A DNA stretch of 64,000 bases from a virus. Shown here in pieces: positions 35,276-43,753 of the stretch (positions are counted from its first letter, which is position 1; the number at the start of each line of letters is the position of its first letter). The notes under the pieces were generated by a model. The model was not told where the DNA came from. It searched no databases and worked only from the letters and a program-made list of their open reading frames with translations. The stretch covers positions 1-64,000 of IMG/VR virus record IMGVR_UViG_3300029448_000025. The stretch is one strand, 5' to 3'. The position numbers were made by a program, and so were the translations under genes.

Positions 35276-38200
35276 GATATTCCACCTGTCGCTCTCCACT
35301 CTGCTAATACTCCCTCCGACACCTGAGTAACCATTTCAGGCAAAGTCATTCCATTGAAAATGTTTGTTTGAACAATTTCAGTTTTATGCAAAAGGTTTTC
35401 AATACCTCCTTGCGATACTTGTTTCATAAGTGTTCCTGTAAAGTTTTGTCGCTGTCCGAAAAACAACTCTTCACGGGCATTGGCAAATTGAAATGCGTCG
35501 CCTAAAATCTCTTCATTAGCCGCTTTTTCTGCGTCAATTATTTCTTCATTATTAGCAAGAGTAGTGCTAAGAAGTGCGTTTAAGTAATCTTCATGTTGCA
35601 TAAGAGCAGTTATATTATACTCTTCTTGAAGTTCAAGTTTTCTTGCATCTCTTTGCTTAATAGTATCGAACTCTTCTTGAATATACTCGCCTTGCAAATT
35701 AGTGTAAGAAAGTCTTTCTTTAGTCGTTACTATTTCACCTCTATAATGTTTTCCAAAATAACTTGCCCTTGAAGTAATACTTTGGTCTTCTGTCATTTCT
35801 AACCCTCCTGCCGCTAATACAGCAGAAGTTCTCGCTAATTCAGTTTGAGATTTTTGTAACTCTTCTAAGGTTATTTTAGCGGCTTCTGCCGCCGCAATAT
35901 CCGCACTAAGTTGATTTGCCAAAGCGTCATTACTACCCGCCATACTTTTACTTTCATTTAATTCTGCCAGTTCTACATCAAGTCTTGCGATAGCATCTGC
36001 CGCACCATTTGTTGCAATAATATCTGCATAAGTTTCATCAATAACGCCTTCTAAAATTGAACCTTCTCTTGAAGAAAGAGATGCGAGGTTTGTTTCGGTA
36101 TTCATTAAGCCTGTGTTAAAAGAATCAATTTGCGCAATTTCTTCTGCCAAAAAGTCTTTGCCTCCAAACAAAGCCTTGCCGCCAAAGTAAGCACCGGCCA
36201 TTACAGCCGCCGCAATGAGAAGGTTCATTCCTCCTGTTAAAATAGTTTGAAGGAATACTCCCTCTGCCATAGCAACATTTAATGCAGTCATAGCACCCAT
36301 AAGCATAGGAAAAGCCATAGTAGCCAACATGACTGCCATAACACCTGCTTGAGAAGCACCGTCGCCAACCAACATGAATAACATAGATAGTGGCATCATA
36401 GCCTTTGTTACGCCTTGAACACTTATTCCGGCCATACCCATAGCAAAATTATATTTAATCATTGCACCTGTGCTTGCATTTACACCTATTGCCTCGTTAC
36501 GGATTTGCAAGTTTCTTTTCTTTAAAGCCGCACTGGATTGTTCGCTTGCAAGAATATCCATTTGTATAGCGTTTCTCTTTTTCATTAACGCTTCTTCTTC
36601 TTTTTGATATGTTACCAAAAGTTCGTTGAGTTCTTTGTCTTCTTCGTCTATTAACCTTAATTTAGCAATACTGGATTGAACCTCGGACTTTTTAATACCT
36701 GCTAATTGTATTTCAGTGTTCAATTGTCCGACTTTTGTTCTTGCCATTTGCAACTCTGCTTCATTAAGAGGATTTGTTAAAGTAAGAGTTTGAGATAAAT
36801 ACGCAATCTCTCTTTCTTGAGTCATTGCGAGCGTGTCCTGAGCCTTTGCTCTTTCTATCATACCCTTTGTTCCCTGAGACTGCAAAGCATTGTAATGCGC
36901 AACAGCAGAAGCGCCTCCTGTGTTTAGTCCAATAAATCTTTTTTGAACTGCTTCTTGCGCCTGTGTTTTTAAAGTCAGTTCTCCTAATTCAGTATTAAGA
37001 AGTTCAATATCTATTTTTAGTTTCTTCATTCCTTCTTCACTAAATATAACTGTTTGTCCTGTAAGTATGTTAAAGGCATTCCGCATTTTACCTGCGGCAG
37101 TTGCACCTAATTCTAAACTTTTACCCATAGCAGTCATTGTTGCTTGCGCAGACTCCATAGTAAGTTTTGTTTCTAAGGATTCTTGATTAAGAGCGTTGAG
37201 TTTTAGAGTAGCCTCATAGATTTCATTGCCAAACAACTGATTCCTATAAGTCAAACCTTGAAGGTGAACTAAGTTTTGTTTATCGGTAATTGCCATATTT
37301 TGTTTTGCAGTCGTTAAAAACTTAATTTCTTCTCTTGTTGCCGCATAACCTTGCGCTTCTGCGTAGAACTGCGGATTAGATGCTTTGCGCACTGCGTCTA
37401 ATGTTTTAAACGCAATCATTAAATTAAATACACTAAATCCAACATCTGCTAATGGTTGAATCATTGCTTTGTATTGTCCTGAAAGAGCAACAAGGTTTCC
37501 AATTGCTTTACCGCCTAAATCAGTTTCCATTAGTGCGTCAATACCTTTCAGGAAAATTGCTTGTCCTTCTGCGGCTTTGCGGTATGAATCGGTTAATTTA
37601 TCACCGATTTCAATTTGAAGGTTTGTTACAACAGCCTCTAATTGCTGTTGTCTAAATGAAGCGGTTTCTGCCCTAAGACCAAACTCTTCAAGTGCGCTGT
37701 ATTGTCCGTGATAAGCCGCAGTTTGCAACTCAATAAGTCGAGGTTGGTTTTCCATTAACTTAAGAAACTTAACATAGTGGCGAGAACCTGCGATTGCAAC
37801 AGCAAGGTTTCGTTTTTGTTCTGCTGTCATACTATCATAAGCAGGGCCAATTTCTTTAATAATATCGGTCAGTTTCATTTGCGTTATGCCGGTAGCATCT
37901 ACGCCATCTATTAAGTCATCTAAAACTTTAACTGCTTCTGTATTTTCATTACCTATGCGTTGATAAATCATACGCAAACCTGTTCCCGCACGACTTACTT
38001 CTTCACCAGTCTCAAGCAAAAGAGCAGACATTGCGGCCATTTCACCAATAGATTCACCGGCAATAGACGCTTGACTTGAAAATTGGTTAAGAACAAAAGT
38101 AATATCCTCCATTATTGCAACAGAAGAGTTTTCAACGGTATTTAATTGGTCGAGAACTCGAATTGTATTTCCACGCACTATATTGGCTTGTTGTTCCGCA

Positions 38201-38727
38201 GTCATTAACTCATACTGCGCATCCGTTAAACCGCCCATCATAAAACCTGTTTGTTGCGCAAGTTGAATAAGACGGTTCATACCCATTTCAGTTTCCATTT
38301 CACCAACGGCGGCCATTAAAAGACCGCCTCTTGTAGCCTCAATAATTGCTTCTTGAGACTCAAGAACTTGTTTCAATTGCGCAGTTTTTGCAGAAGCCGC
38401 AAGTGCTTGGTCGCCACTAAAACCAAAAGCCAAACCTAATTGAACTGTTGATTCCGCAAATCTTTCAACTTCTCCGGCTTGACCTTGATAAAACTTGCGC
38501 ACACGGATAAGTTGTTGCTCATACTCAAAAAACGCATCAACGACAAGTTGAGTTGCGTCAATAATCTGCGTGGCAGAATCATTAAAAGCATCACTAATTC
38601 CTGAAAGCGCATCACCAAGAATTGCTTGTTGAACAGTTAATGCGGCTTGAGTGTCGCCAAGAAGAGTTTTTGCTTGAAAAGTTCCGACAATATCGAAAAA
38701 GACTCTTGCCGCACCTGCTTTTGCCAT
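35272..38727 (-). CDS. tail tape measure protein
   Basis: 1151 residues. N-terminal two-thirds are long helices; the region GEMAAMSALLLETGEEVSRA followed by GLRMIY is the signature of TP901-type tape measures (the AGTxLR motif); hydrophobic helices lie around residues 760-860 (AVMLATMAFPMLMGAMTALN and following). It sets tail length and may be released during DNA entry. Position between the tail-assembly chaperones and the hub protein fits exactly. Confidence 0.9.
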   Translation of the reverse strand: MAKAGAARVFFDIVGTFQAKTLLGDTQAALTVQQAILGDALSGISDAFNDSATQIIDATQLVVDAFFEYEQQLIRVRKFYQGQAGEVERFAESTVQLGLAFGFSGDQALAASAKTAQLKQVLESQEAIIEATRGGLLMAAVGEMETEMGMNRLIQLAQQTGFMMGGLTDAQYELMTAEQQANIVRGNTIRVLDQLNTVENSSVAIMEDITFVLNQFSSQASIAGESIGEMAAMSALLLETGEEVSRAGTGLRMIYQRIGNENTEAVKVLDDLIDGVDATGITQMKLTDIIKEIGPAYDSMTAEQKRNLAVAIAGSRHYVKFLKLMENQPRLIELQTAAYHGQYSALEEFGLRAETASFRQQQLEAVVTNLQIEIGDKLTDSYRKAAEGQAIFLKGIDALMETDLGGKAIGNLVALSGQYKAMIQPLADVGFSVFNLMIAFKTLDAVRKASNPQFYAEAQGYAATREEIKFLTTAKQNMAITDKQNLVHLQGLTYRNQLFGNEIYEATLKLNALNQESLETKLTMESAQATMTAMGKSLELGATAAGKMRNAFNILTGQTVIFSEEGMKKLKIDIELLNTELGELTLKTQAQEAVQKRFIGLNTGGASAVAHYNALQSQGTKGMIERAKAQDTLAMTQEREIAYLSQTLTLTNPLNEAELQMARTKVGQLNTEIQLAGIKKSEVQSSIAKLRLIDEEDKELNELLVTYQKEEEALMKKRNAIQMDILASEQSSAALKKRNLQIRNEAIGVNASTGAMIKYNFAMGMAGISVQGVTKAMMPLSMLFMLVGDGASQAGVMAVMLATMAFPMLMGAMTALNVAMAEGVFLQTILTGGMNLLIAAAVMAGAYFGGKALFGGKDFLAEEIAQIDSFNTGLMNTETNLASLSSREGSILEGVIDETYADIIATNGAADAIARLDVELAELNESKSMAGSNDALANQLSADIAAAEAAKITLEELQKSQTELARTSAVLAAGGLEMTEDQSITSRASYFGKHYRGEIVTTKERLSYTNLQGEYIQEEFDTIKQRDARKLELQEEYNITALMQHEDYLNALLSTTLANNEEIIDAEKAANEEILGDAFQFANAREELFFGQRQNFTGTLMKQVSQGGIENLLHKTEIVQTNIFNGMTLPEMVTQVSEGVLAEWRATGGIS

Positions 38728-38729
38728 AA

Positions 38730-39014
38730 CTATTCCTCAACCCAATTGTTCATTATGCCGCCCATTTTTTCGCTTGATATTTTTTCTGCTTGATGTCGTC
38801 TTTGATTTCTGCGTGCAACTGCGGATTTAGCCTTAGACTTGCTATTGGCTTCTTCCGTTTGCTCTTTAATTCTTTCTCCTATCTCTGCGGCAACATGAAG
38901 GTCAAACTCCATTCTTTGATAACCGTTTTCGTCATCATAACGGTCAAAAAGTTGATTCGGAAGAATGCCTTTGAAAGTGCTTAACAAAGTTGGCGCGACC
39001 CTCCCGATTAGTCC
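38730..39014 (-). CDS. T extension of tail assembly chaperone (-1 frame)
   Basis: The frame is open from inside the G gene and encodes 94 residues if entered by a -1 shift at 39014-39020. It has no good start of its own: the first possible one is a TTG at 38987. The sequence is charged and helical with a Lys/Arg-rich part, as in GT-type extensions. The full fusion would be about 209 residues. It lies directly upstream of the tape measure, where lambda-like GT pairs always sit. Confidence 0.75.
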   Translation of the reverse strand, partial: GLIGRVAPTLLSTFKGILPNQLFDRYDDENGYQRMEFDLHVAAEIGERIKEQTEEANSKSKAKSAVARRNQRRHQAEKISSEKMGGIMNNWVEE

Positions 39015-39358
39015 AAAGGGATAGCGCCCTCTAATGTATCGCCTCGGACAAATCCGAGAATATCTCTTATCTCTAATGAGGTTAAGGTGTTAATATCAAA
39101 ATCCTTTGGTTCAATAACGCAGGTAGGAATCCATGTCATAATTTGGTCGGTCATTCCGCCGCCTTCTTCATCGAGCATTACAGCAAACTCTTCATGTTGC
39201 TCAGGAGTCCATTCCGTCGGGTCATTGCCAAAGTGTCGCAATTTGCGAAAAACCTTTGCTTGTATATTTTCAATTCGCAATTTTTCCATACCGGATGCTT
39301 GGCGAACCCAAATCTTTTTTCCATCACTTAATTCAATCTCTTTCTTCAATACTGGCAT
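39008..39358 (-). CDS. tail assembly chaperone G
   Basis: 116 residues from the ATG (MPVLKKEIELSDGKKIWVRQ); a GTG three codons upstream is possible. The beta-strand start, helical middle and position match gpG-type chaperones that coat the tape measure before tail tube assembly. The gene ends within the slippery site that yields the GT fusion. Confidence 0.75.
   Translation of the reverse strand: MPVLKKEIELSDGKKIWVRQASGMEKLRIENIQAKVFRKLRHFGNDPTEWTPEQHEEFAVMLDEEGGGMTDQIMTWIPTCVIEPKDFDINTLTSLEIRDILGFVRGDTLEGAIPLD
39014..39020 (-). promoter_or_regulatory. -1 frameshift slippery heptamer
   Basis: On the coding (minus) strand the bases are CCCTTTG, read in the G frame as C-CCT-TTG and followed two codons later by the TAA stop. 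This is the X-XXY-YYZ form that allows simultaneous -1 slippage. Confidence 0.7.
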
Positions 39359-39446
39359 TCTTTTCACTATCCTTTTCTTTTACTATTTGGTTCATTGAAC
39401 CGTTCAAATACAAAATACTACTATTATTCTGCATTTAATTTCACTC

Positions 39447-39638
39447 TCATTGGTCTTCAAATGTAATAATTCCCATATAGTTGTTTCCAACAGGTTTTCT
39501 TATTACTGAAATATCTACTATTTTGTCTCCGTTTGCCAAAGCACGCAAAGCCGTTTGTATCTGCGTATGAATCGTTAAATGCGTTCCATAAACTACCGAA
39601 GTAGTCATTTTTGCGGCGGCGGTTATTTCGTGAGACAT
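39447..39638 (-). CDS. 63-residue protein of unknown function
   Basis: Starts MSHEITAAAKMTTSVVYGTH, mostly beta at the end (DISVIRKPVGNNYMGIITFE). Sits between the tail tube and chaperone genes. Unknown, possibly a minor tail component. Confidence 0.5.
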   Translation of the reverse strand: MSHEITAAAKMTTSVVYGTHLTIHTQIQTALRALANGDKIVDISVIRKPVGNNYMGIITFEDQ

Positions 39639-39652
39639 CTATGAAGCCCCCA

Positions 39653-40693
39653 TCAAGCGTCATAGTCTGCAAGGGCGGCGGAATCTGATGAGCGACAGTT
39701 AATTGACATCATTTTATTAGCATCCCCTAAATCATAAAGAGCGTGAAATGCGATAGACATTGTTTGACTGTCTCGACCCGATACCGATGTTTCCGGCATT
39801 TCAAAGTGAAGTTTGAAAAAGTCAAATCGAATAAAGTCTGTTGCCGATACTTCAAACAAAACAGACAAAGCAGGAGTTCCTGAACCCGGATTTTGAACTG
39901 CTTGAGCATTTGCTTGAGTAGCACCCATTATTTCATCAAAGAAAGGTTCTGCATTAGTTACATCACTTGTTAAAAGAGCCTTAGAAAAAGTAATAGTTCC
40001 TGATATATCCCTTAGTGTGCTTGGGGGAGTTCTTACGCATGTTTCATCACCGAGAGTATATGAGTTTTCAATATCGCGGTTTGTTTTAATTTCAAAGTCA
40101 ATACTTTGAACCAATTTTGAAAAGTTGCTGTTTGTAGCAGTTCCTTCAAAATCTACAAATGCTTTAGCAAAGTGTGCGGCATCTCCTAAGTAAGTCGGAA
40201 CTGCTGTTGCGAGAGTAGTAGTCGAAGAAGACTGCTTTCGACCAACTGTATTAACGCTCATCATAGCGTATTCACCAATAGACGATGAAACACTAATTGA
40301 TTCAATTACTTGTCCGTCAAAAATATGTGCTTTGTCATCTCGACCAACATGAAATGTAAAAACAGGCAACTCGGCAGTTGAGGAAATTGTTAATTCGTTA
40401 AAAGTTCGAGCCGCACTTGCGCTTGCACCTTGAGCATCAGTTCCCATAATGCCATGAAGCATCATAAGAGTAAAGTGGTCGGGTTGCAAAGGCATACTAA
40501 ACGAGCCTTCTGAAATCTTTTTACTTAGAATTGCTTTAGCAGAACCGTAGTAGTTAATGTCGTTTCGCTTTAAGACATCAAATGATTGTTGAAATGATTC
40601 CGACTCTACTTCACCAATAGCGGTGTGAGAAGTAGCCGGAGTCAAAAAATTAGATTGTTTTTTAGCCGAAACATAGCGCGTGTGCTGTGCCAT
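39653..40693 (-). CDS. major tail tube protein
   Basis: 346 residues, beta-rich, with the long N-terminal arm and the phrase IGEVESESFQQSFDVLKRND seen in tail tube proteins; the acidic and aromatic pattern (TFHVGRDDKAHIFDGQVIES) fits the tube fold. It stands where a tube protein is expected, after the terminator/completion genes and before the chaperones. It has its own TATA box and leader hairpin, consistent with high expression. Confidence 0.8.
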   Translation of the reverse strand: MAQHTRYVSAKKQSNFLTPATSHTAIGEVESESFQQSFDVLKRNDINYYGSAKAILSKKISEGSFSMPLQPDHFTLMMLHGIMGTDAQGASASAARTFNELTISSTAELPVFTFHVGRDDKAHIFDGQVIESISVSSSIGEYAMMSVNTVGRKQSSSTTTLATAVPTYLGDAAHFAKAFVDFEGTATNSNFSKLVQSIDFEIKTNRDIENSYTLGDETCVRTPPSTLRDISGTITFSKALLTSDVTNAEPFFDEIMGATQANAQAVQNPGSGTPALSVLFEVSATDFIRFDFFKLHFEMPETSVSGRDSQTMSIAFHALYDLGDANKMMSINCRSSDSAALADYDA

Positions 40694-40702
40694 ATTTAAA
40701 TT

Positions 40703-40750
40703 GAGGCGTTGCCTCTCTTATGAATGTTTTGACTAAAAACTTTATATTTA
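40703..40750 (-). promoter_or_regulatory. tail tube promoter and leader hairpin
   Basis: On the minus strand TAAATATAAAG (40740-40750) is a TATA box; the leader then holds a GAGGC-AAC-GCCTC hairpin (40703-40715) ten bases before the ATG, which could protect the mRNA or control translation. Confidence 0.5.
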
Positions 40751-41854
40751 TGCTTCGCGCATAAACATGCGAACCTTTTTCATATATTGTAAAGATAAAT
40801 TATGCACGCAAATTGTTTCGTCGTCATCAAGTTTAGAATCAAACTTTACATCATACCCAACAAGACTATCTACGCCACTTTCAAGACCTGTTTTAGTGTA
40901 TAACTCATCAAATACTTCACCAAGAATTGACGCACCAAGCCTATATGCGTTTGCATAATTAGTTCCTCTTGTAGTAATAAAAATCAATACTTCATACCTT
41001 TGGTCTGTTCTTGCACCTGCTAATGTCAAGAAGTCGGGAGAGGTTGCTTTTTGAATCAACACATGAACAGAAGGAACGGCGAAGCGGTTAATTAGCGCGC
41101 TGTTTGAAAGGTCATATCCATACCGAATACTACCGGATTTGACAAATGATTTAAGGTAAAGTCTATTGCTATTTTGTAAAATCTCAACAACTTTCATTCC
41201 TGTGCGTAAAAGACTATGTGAAATAAAGTCGGACATATCCATTTCATCAGGAGAGTATGCGCCATGCGGAGTAAAATAAACGGAGTAATAATCAACGGTT
41301 CCGCTTGTATTGCCAAAGAAAGCACCCTGCGCAGAAGAAGATGCGCCAGTTACCTCAAGGTAATGCTGTGTTGCATCATCATCTTCAATAATTTCACTAA
41401 TGTAGAGTCTTGCATTACCGCTACTATCGAGAGTCAATCTCAATATAATAGGAACTGCGTCGTCTTCAATCATGGAGAAGTCGAACCCATTACTTACAAC
41501 GGTAGTAGCACCAACGAGTTTCACTTTATTCAAACTCCCATCACTTTTAACTTCGACTTTATGACTCCCATTATCGAGAGTCATAAGGACTGCATCGTTG
41601 GATGGCGCAGATTCAATATGGATAGCGCAAATTATGGAGAGGGAATTATCATCATTAGCAACGGTTTGTTTCCAAGTTTGACCCCCACTTGATGAAGACA
41701 CTCTCCAAAAACCCCCTGTATTAGCCACTCCGTCGTCTGTGTGGCCTCCGGTAAGAGTCCAAGCGGTATTATACTCTGAACTGCCAACAGGAGAAGCAGG
41801 GCTACCCCCATTAAGTCTTGCAGTCCAAAAATCATTTTGTTTTGAAACAGCCAT
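40748..41854 (-). CDS. LamG-like domain fused to tail terminator-like domain
   Basis: 368 residues. Residues 1-210 are a beta-sandwich of the LamG/concanavalin type (DNDNSLSIICAIH pattern, LRLTLDSSGNARLYISEI, DYYSVYFTP). From about 225 the protein changes to a helix-strand domain (RLYLKSFVKSGSIRYGYDLS, ILGEVFDELYTK, ETICVHNLSLQYMKKVRMF) resembling tail terminator or tail-completion proteins. ATGA overlap with the upstream gene. The fusion would display a sugar-binding domain at the head-tail joint. Confidence 0.6.
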   Translation of the reverse strand: MAVSKQNDFWTARLNGGSPASPVGSSEYNTAWTLTGGHTDDGVANTGGFWRVSSSSGGQTWKQTVANDDNSLSIICAIHIESAPSNDAVLMTLDNGSHKVEVKSDGSLNKVKLVGATTVVSNGFDFSMIEDDAVPIILRLTLDSSGNARLYISEIIEDDDATQHYLEVTGASSSAQGAFFGNTSGTVDYYSVYFTPHGAYSPDEMDMSDFISHSLLRTGMKVVEILQNSNRLYLKSFVKSGSIRYGYDLSNSALINRFAVPSVHVLIQKATSPDFLTLAGARTDQRYEVLIFITTRGTNYANAYRLGASILGEVFDELYTKTGLESGVDSLVGYDVKFDSKLDDDETICVHNLSLQYMKKVRMFMREA

Positions 41855-42561
41855 CAATAATCTCTCCTTGCCGACATAGCACCCATTCCTCCAATCATAC
41901 TTGTTGGGGATGCACCACTTACTTGTCCTGCGGCTTCAACAGTAAATCCTGCTTCTAATGCCGCACCAAAAATAACTGATTTAGAAGTTGCATAAAAATC
42001 ATCAGTTATTTGTTTTTGTATTTGAGCCATATAGTCTATTGTTTTGTAAAATCCGGGGTGTTGCGCTCTCATTCTCATTCCTGTTGAAACCCAATCTCCC
42101 TGACCTGTTGCTTTATACCAGCCAGTGCTTGAGCGAACAACCATAGGTAAATTGCCATAATTAAAAGGGTCAATACCTTTTGCAACAATATGCGAAAGTC
42201 TTCCTCCCCTTGAACCTAAAACACCTTTTTCGGCATTTCTTAAACCTTTACCTGTATGTATTCTATGTTCTAATTTTTTTACTTTTTCTACTTGCAAAGC
42301 ATCAGAAACTTTAGTATGGATATTTTTTGAACTACCTCTAAATATGCGAGAAGGCGGAACTACAACATCTGCGAGTCCACCTGCTAAAGCCTTGATGTCT
42401 TTTTTTGCTTTAATAACTGCTTTTTTAGAAGCAAGGTCAAGTAAATTATCTAATCGTCGTTCACCTGCTTTTCCGATAAGGTCAATTGCTTGTCGCAAAC
42501 CTTTATCGTTTCTTGACATTTTAAAGTCAATATAGGTTCCTCTTCGATTAGTAGTTTGCAA
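41854..42561 (-). CDS. HK97 gp10-like head-tail/tail completion protein
   Basis: 235 residues starting at a TTG (TTGA overlap). Basic N-terminal helices (GERRLDNLLDLASKKAVIKA) match the gp10-like family start; it lies between the connector and terminator genes as expected. The C-terminal half contains a longer loop than usual. Confidence 0.6.
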   Translation of the reverse strand: MQTTNRRGTYIDFKMSRNDKGLRQAIDLIGKAGERRLDNLLDLASKKAVIKAKKDIKALAGGLADVVVPPSRIFRGSSKNIHTKVSDALQVEKVKKLEHRIHTGKGLRNAEKGVLGSRGGRLSHIVAKGIDPFNYGNLPMVVRSSTGWYKATGQGDWVSTGMRMRAQHPGFYKTIDYMAQIQKQITDDFYATSKSVIFGAALEAGFTVEAAGQVSGASPTSMIGGMGAMSARRDY

Positions 42562-43092
42562 TCAAACACTTCCTAAATGAGCCAACCTTTGAAGACAGTG
42601 AATCCCTCTATCACGCAATGTTTTTCCACGCAAACCTCCGTCTGCGCCAGTTTGATGTGTTCCTTCATCTTCAAGATAACCTGCGGCGGCTAAGTCTGCG
42701 CAGATTTCACGCAGAATATGCGCATAAGCACCTTCTTGCACTGCTACGCCGCTTGCGTGGTCGAAAGATACGCCAGTTACGCCGGTTAAATCGTTGGTTG
42801 ATTTGCCAGTCCATGTAAATGTGTCTCCGTCAATGTTGCCACTCCCCGCAGAACTAAAATCAGTTCCGCTTGTTACGGTTATAGTTGTCGCACCTGCCGT
42901 TATTGCTCCGTTTAAAGTCGTATCGGCAGTTGATTTACTCGGTTCTGCTCTGCCAAAATCAAGAAACTCTTGGTCGATGTAAATTGCAGATTGCCTAATA
43001 TGTCTGTTAATTCTACTTTCTGCTCGAACTCTTTGTTGAGAGTCAAGACCAATTCGAGAACCAACATCGGCAACACTACAATAATAAGTCAT
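42562..43092 (-). CDS. head-tail connector with inserted beta domain
   Basis: 176 residues. The N-terminal (1-50) and C-terminal (120-176) helices look like gp6-type connectors. Between them residues about 58-115 form a beta module (TAGATTITVTSGTDFSSAGS, TFTWTGKSTNDLTGVTGV) of the widespread phage structural repeat. The stop abuts the start of the gp10-like gene. Confidence 0.65.
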   Translation of the reverse strand: MTYYCSVADVGSRIGLDSQQRVRAESRINRHIRQSAIYIDQEFLDFGRAEPSKSTADTTLNGAITAGATTITVTSGTDFSSAGSGNIDGDTFTWTGKSTNDLTGVTGVSFDHASGVAVQEGAYAHILREICADLAAAGYLEDEGTHQTGADGGLRGKTLRDRGIHCLQRLAHLGSV

Positions 43093-43093
43093 T

Positions 43094-43402
43094 TTACTTC
43101 ACCTGTTCTTTTAGTTTTGCGATTAACTCGTCTTTTGTTCCTTTTGCGTCAATTCCATGTTCTGCGCAAAGATTCATAACTTCTGATTTGCGCATACGCT
43201 TTAGTTTTGAAAGTGAAGGAAGGCTTTTTGCTTCTTCAATACTTTCTTTAACATCATCTACTAAATCAAGTGCTTCATCAAGTGAAATACTACCGTCTGC
43301 CATAGCGGAATCATACGCATTGCGCAATTTTTTGTAATGCTTAAGCGCAAAACCTATTCCGAATAATCCAACTGCTAAACCTGCTACTATAATTTCATTC
43401 AT
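43094..43402 (-). CDS. membrane-anchored SAP-domain protein
   Basis: 102 residues. N-terminal hydrophobic helix (IIVAGLAVGLFGIGFALKHY), an acidic helix, and a C-terminal SAP-like helix-extension-helix (KRMRKSEVMNLCAEHGIDAK, then KDELIAKLKEQ). SAP domains bind DNA, so it may tether DNA at the membrane or act in the virion. AAGGAAGG precedes the ATG. Confidence 0.6.
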   Translation of the reverse strand: MNEIIVAGLAVGLFGIGFALKHYKKLRNAYDSAMADGSISLDEALDLVDDVKESIEEAKSLPSLSKLKRMRKSEVMNLCAEHGIDAKGTKDELIAKLKEQVK

Positions 43403-43577
43403 AATTTTTACCTTCCTTGTATTCAATAGTTATTGCTTTAGATAGCGGAATAACCATGAAATGTTGCGTATCGCCATCCCTGTATAAACGGTAGCCATGC
43501 GGTGTCTCTTCAATGTTTATGTTTGTATAACAACGCTCAGGAGGTTGATACACTATTTTTCCTTTTCTTTTTACCAT
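43395..43577 (-). CDS. 60-residue protein of unknown function
   Basis: Starts MVKRKGKIVYQPPERCYTNI, beta-rich and basic. Overlaps the SAP protein gene by eight bases. No family recognised. Confidence 0.5.
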   Translation of the reverse strand: MVKRKGKIVYQPPERCYTNINIEETPHGYRLYRDGDTQHFMVIPLSKAITIEYKEGKNYE

Positions 43578-43579
43578 AA

Positions 43580-43753
43580 TTAACTCTCCAAAAACGCTTT
43601 GATTTCATCCGAACTCCAAACAGGCAATCCCGAAGGCCAATTCGGGCCTAAATGATATTGCCCCCTAAAGTAATTGAAGCATGTATCGTCATCCATAAAC
43701 GACCAATTTTCATCGGGGAATCTTGTTTCTAATTTTTCTTTTAATGTCGGCAT
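43580..43753 (-). CDS. 57-residue protein of unknown function
   Basis: Starts MPTLKEKLETRFPDENWSFM; tryptophan-rich and acidic. ATGA overlap with the stop of the fibre gene upstream and two bases from the next gene. Unknown; a fibre-associated chaperone is conceivable. Confidence 0.5.
   Translation of the reverse strand: MPTLKEKLETRFPDENWSFMDDDTCFNYFRGQYHLGPNWPSGLPVWSSDEIKAFLES

Noticed and set aside
38730-38987. Independent 85-residue gene from TTG
   Set aside because: The frame is open well upstream of the TTG and a slippery heptamer in the overlapping gene explains entry by frameshift; it is treated as the T extension.
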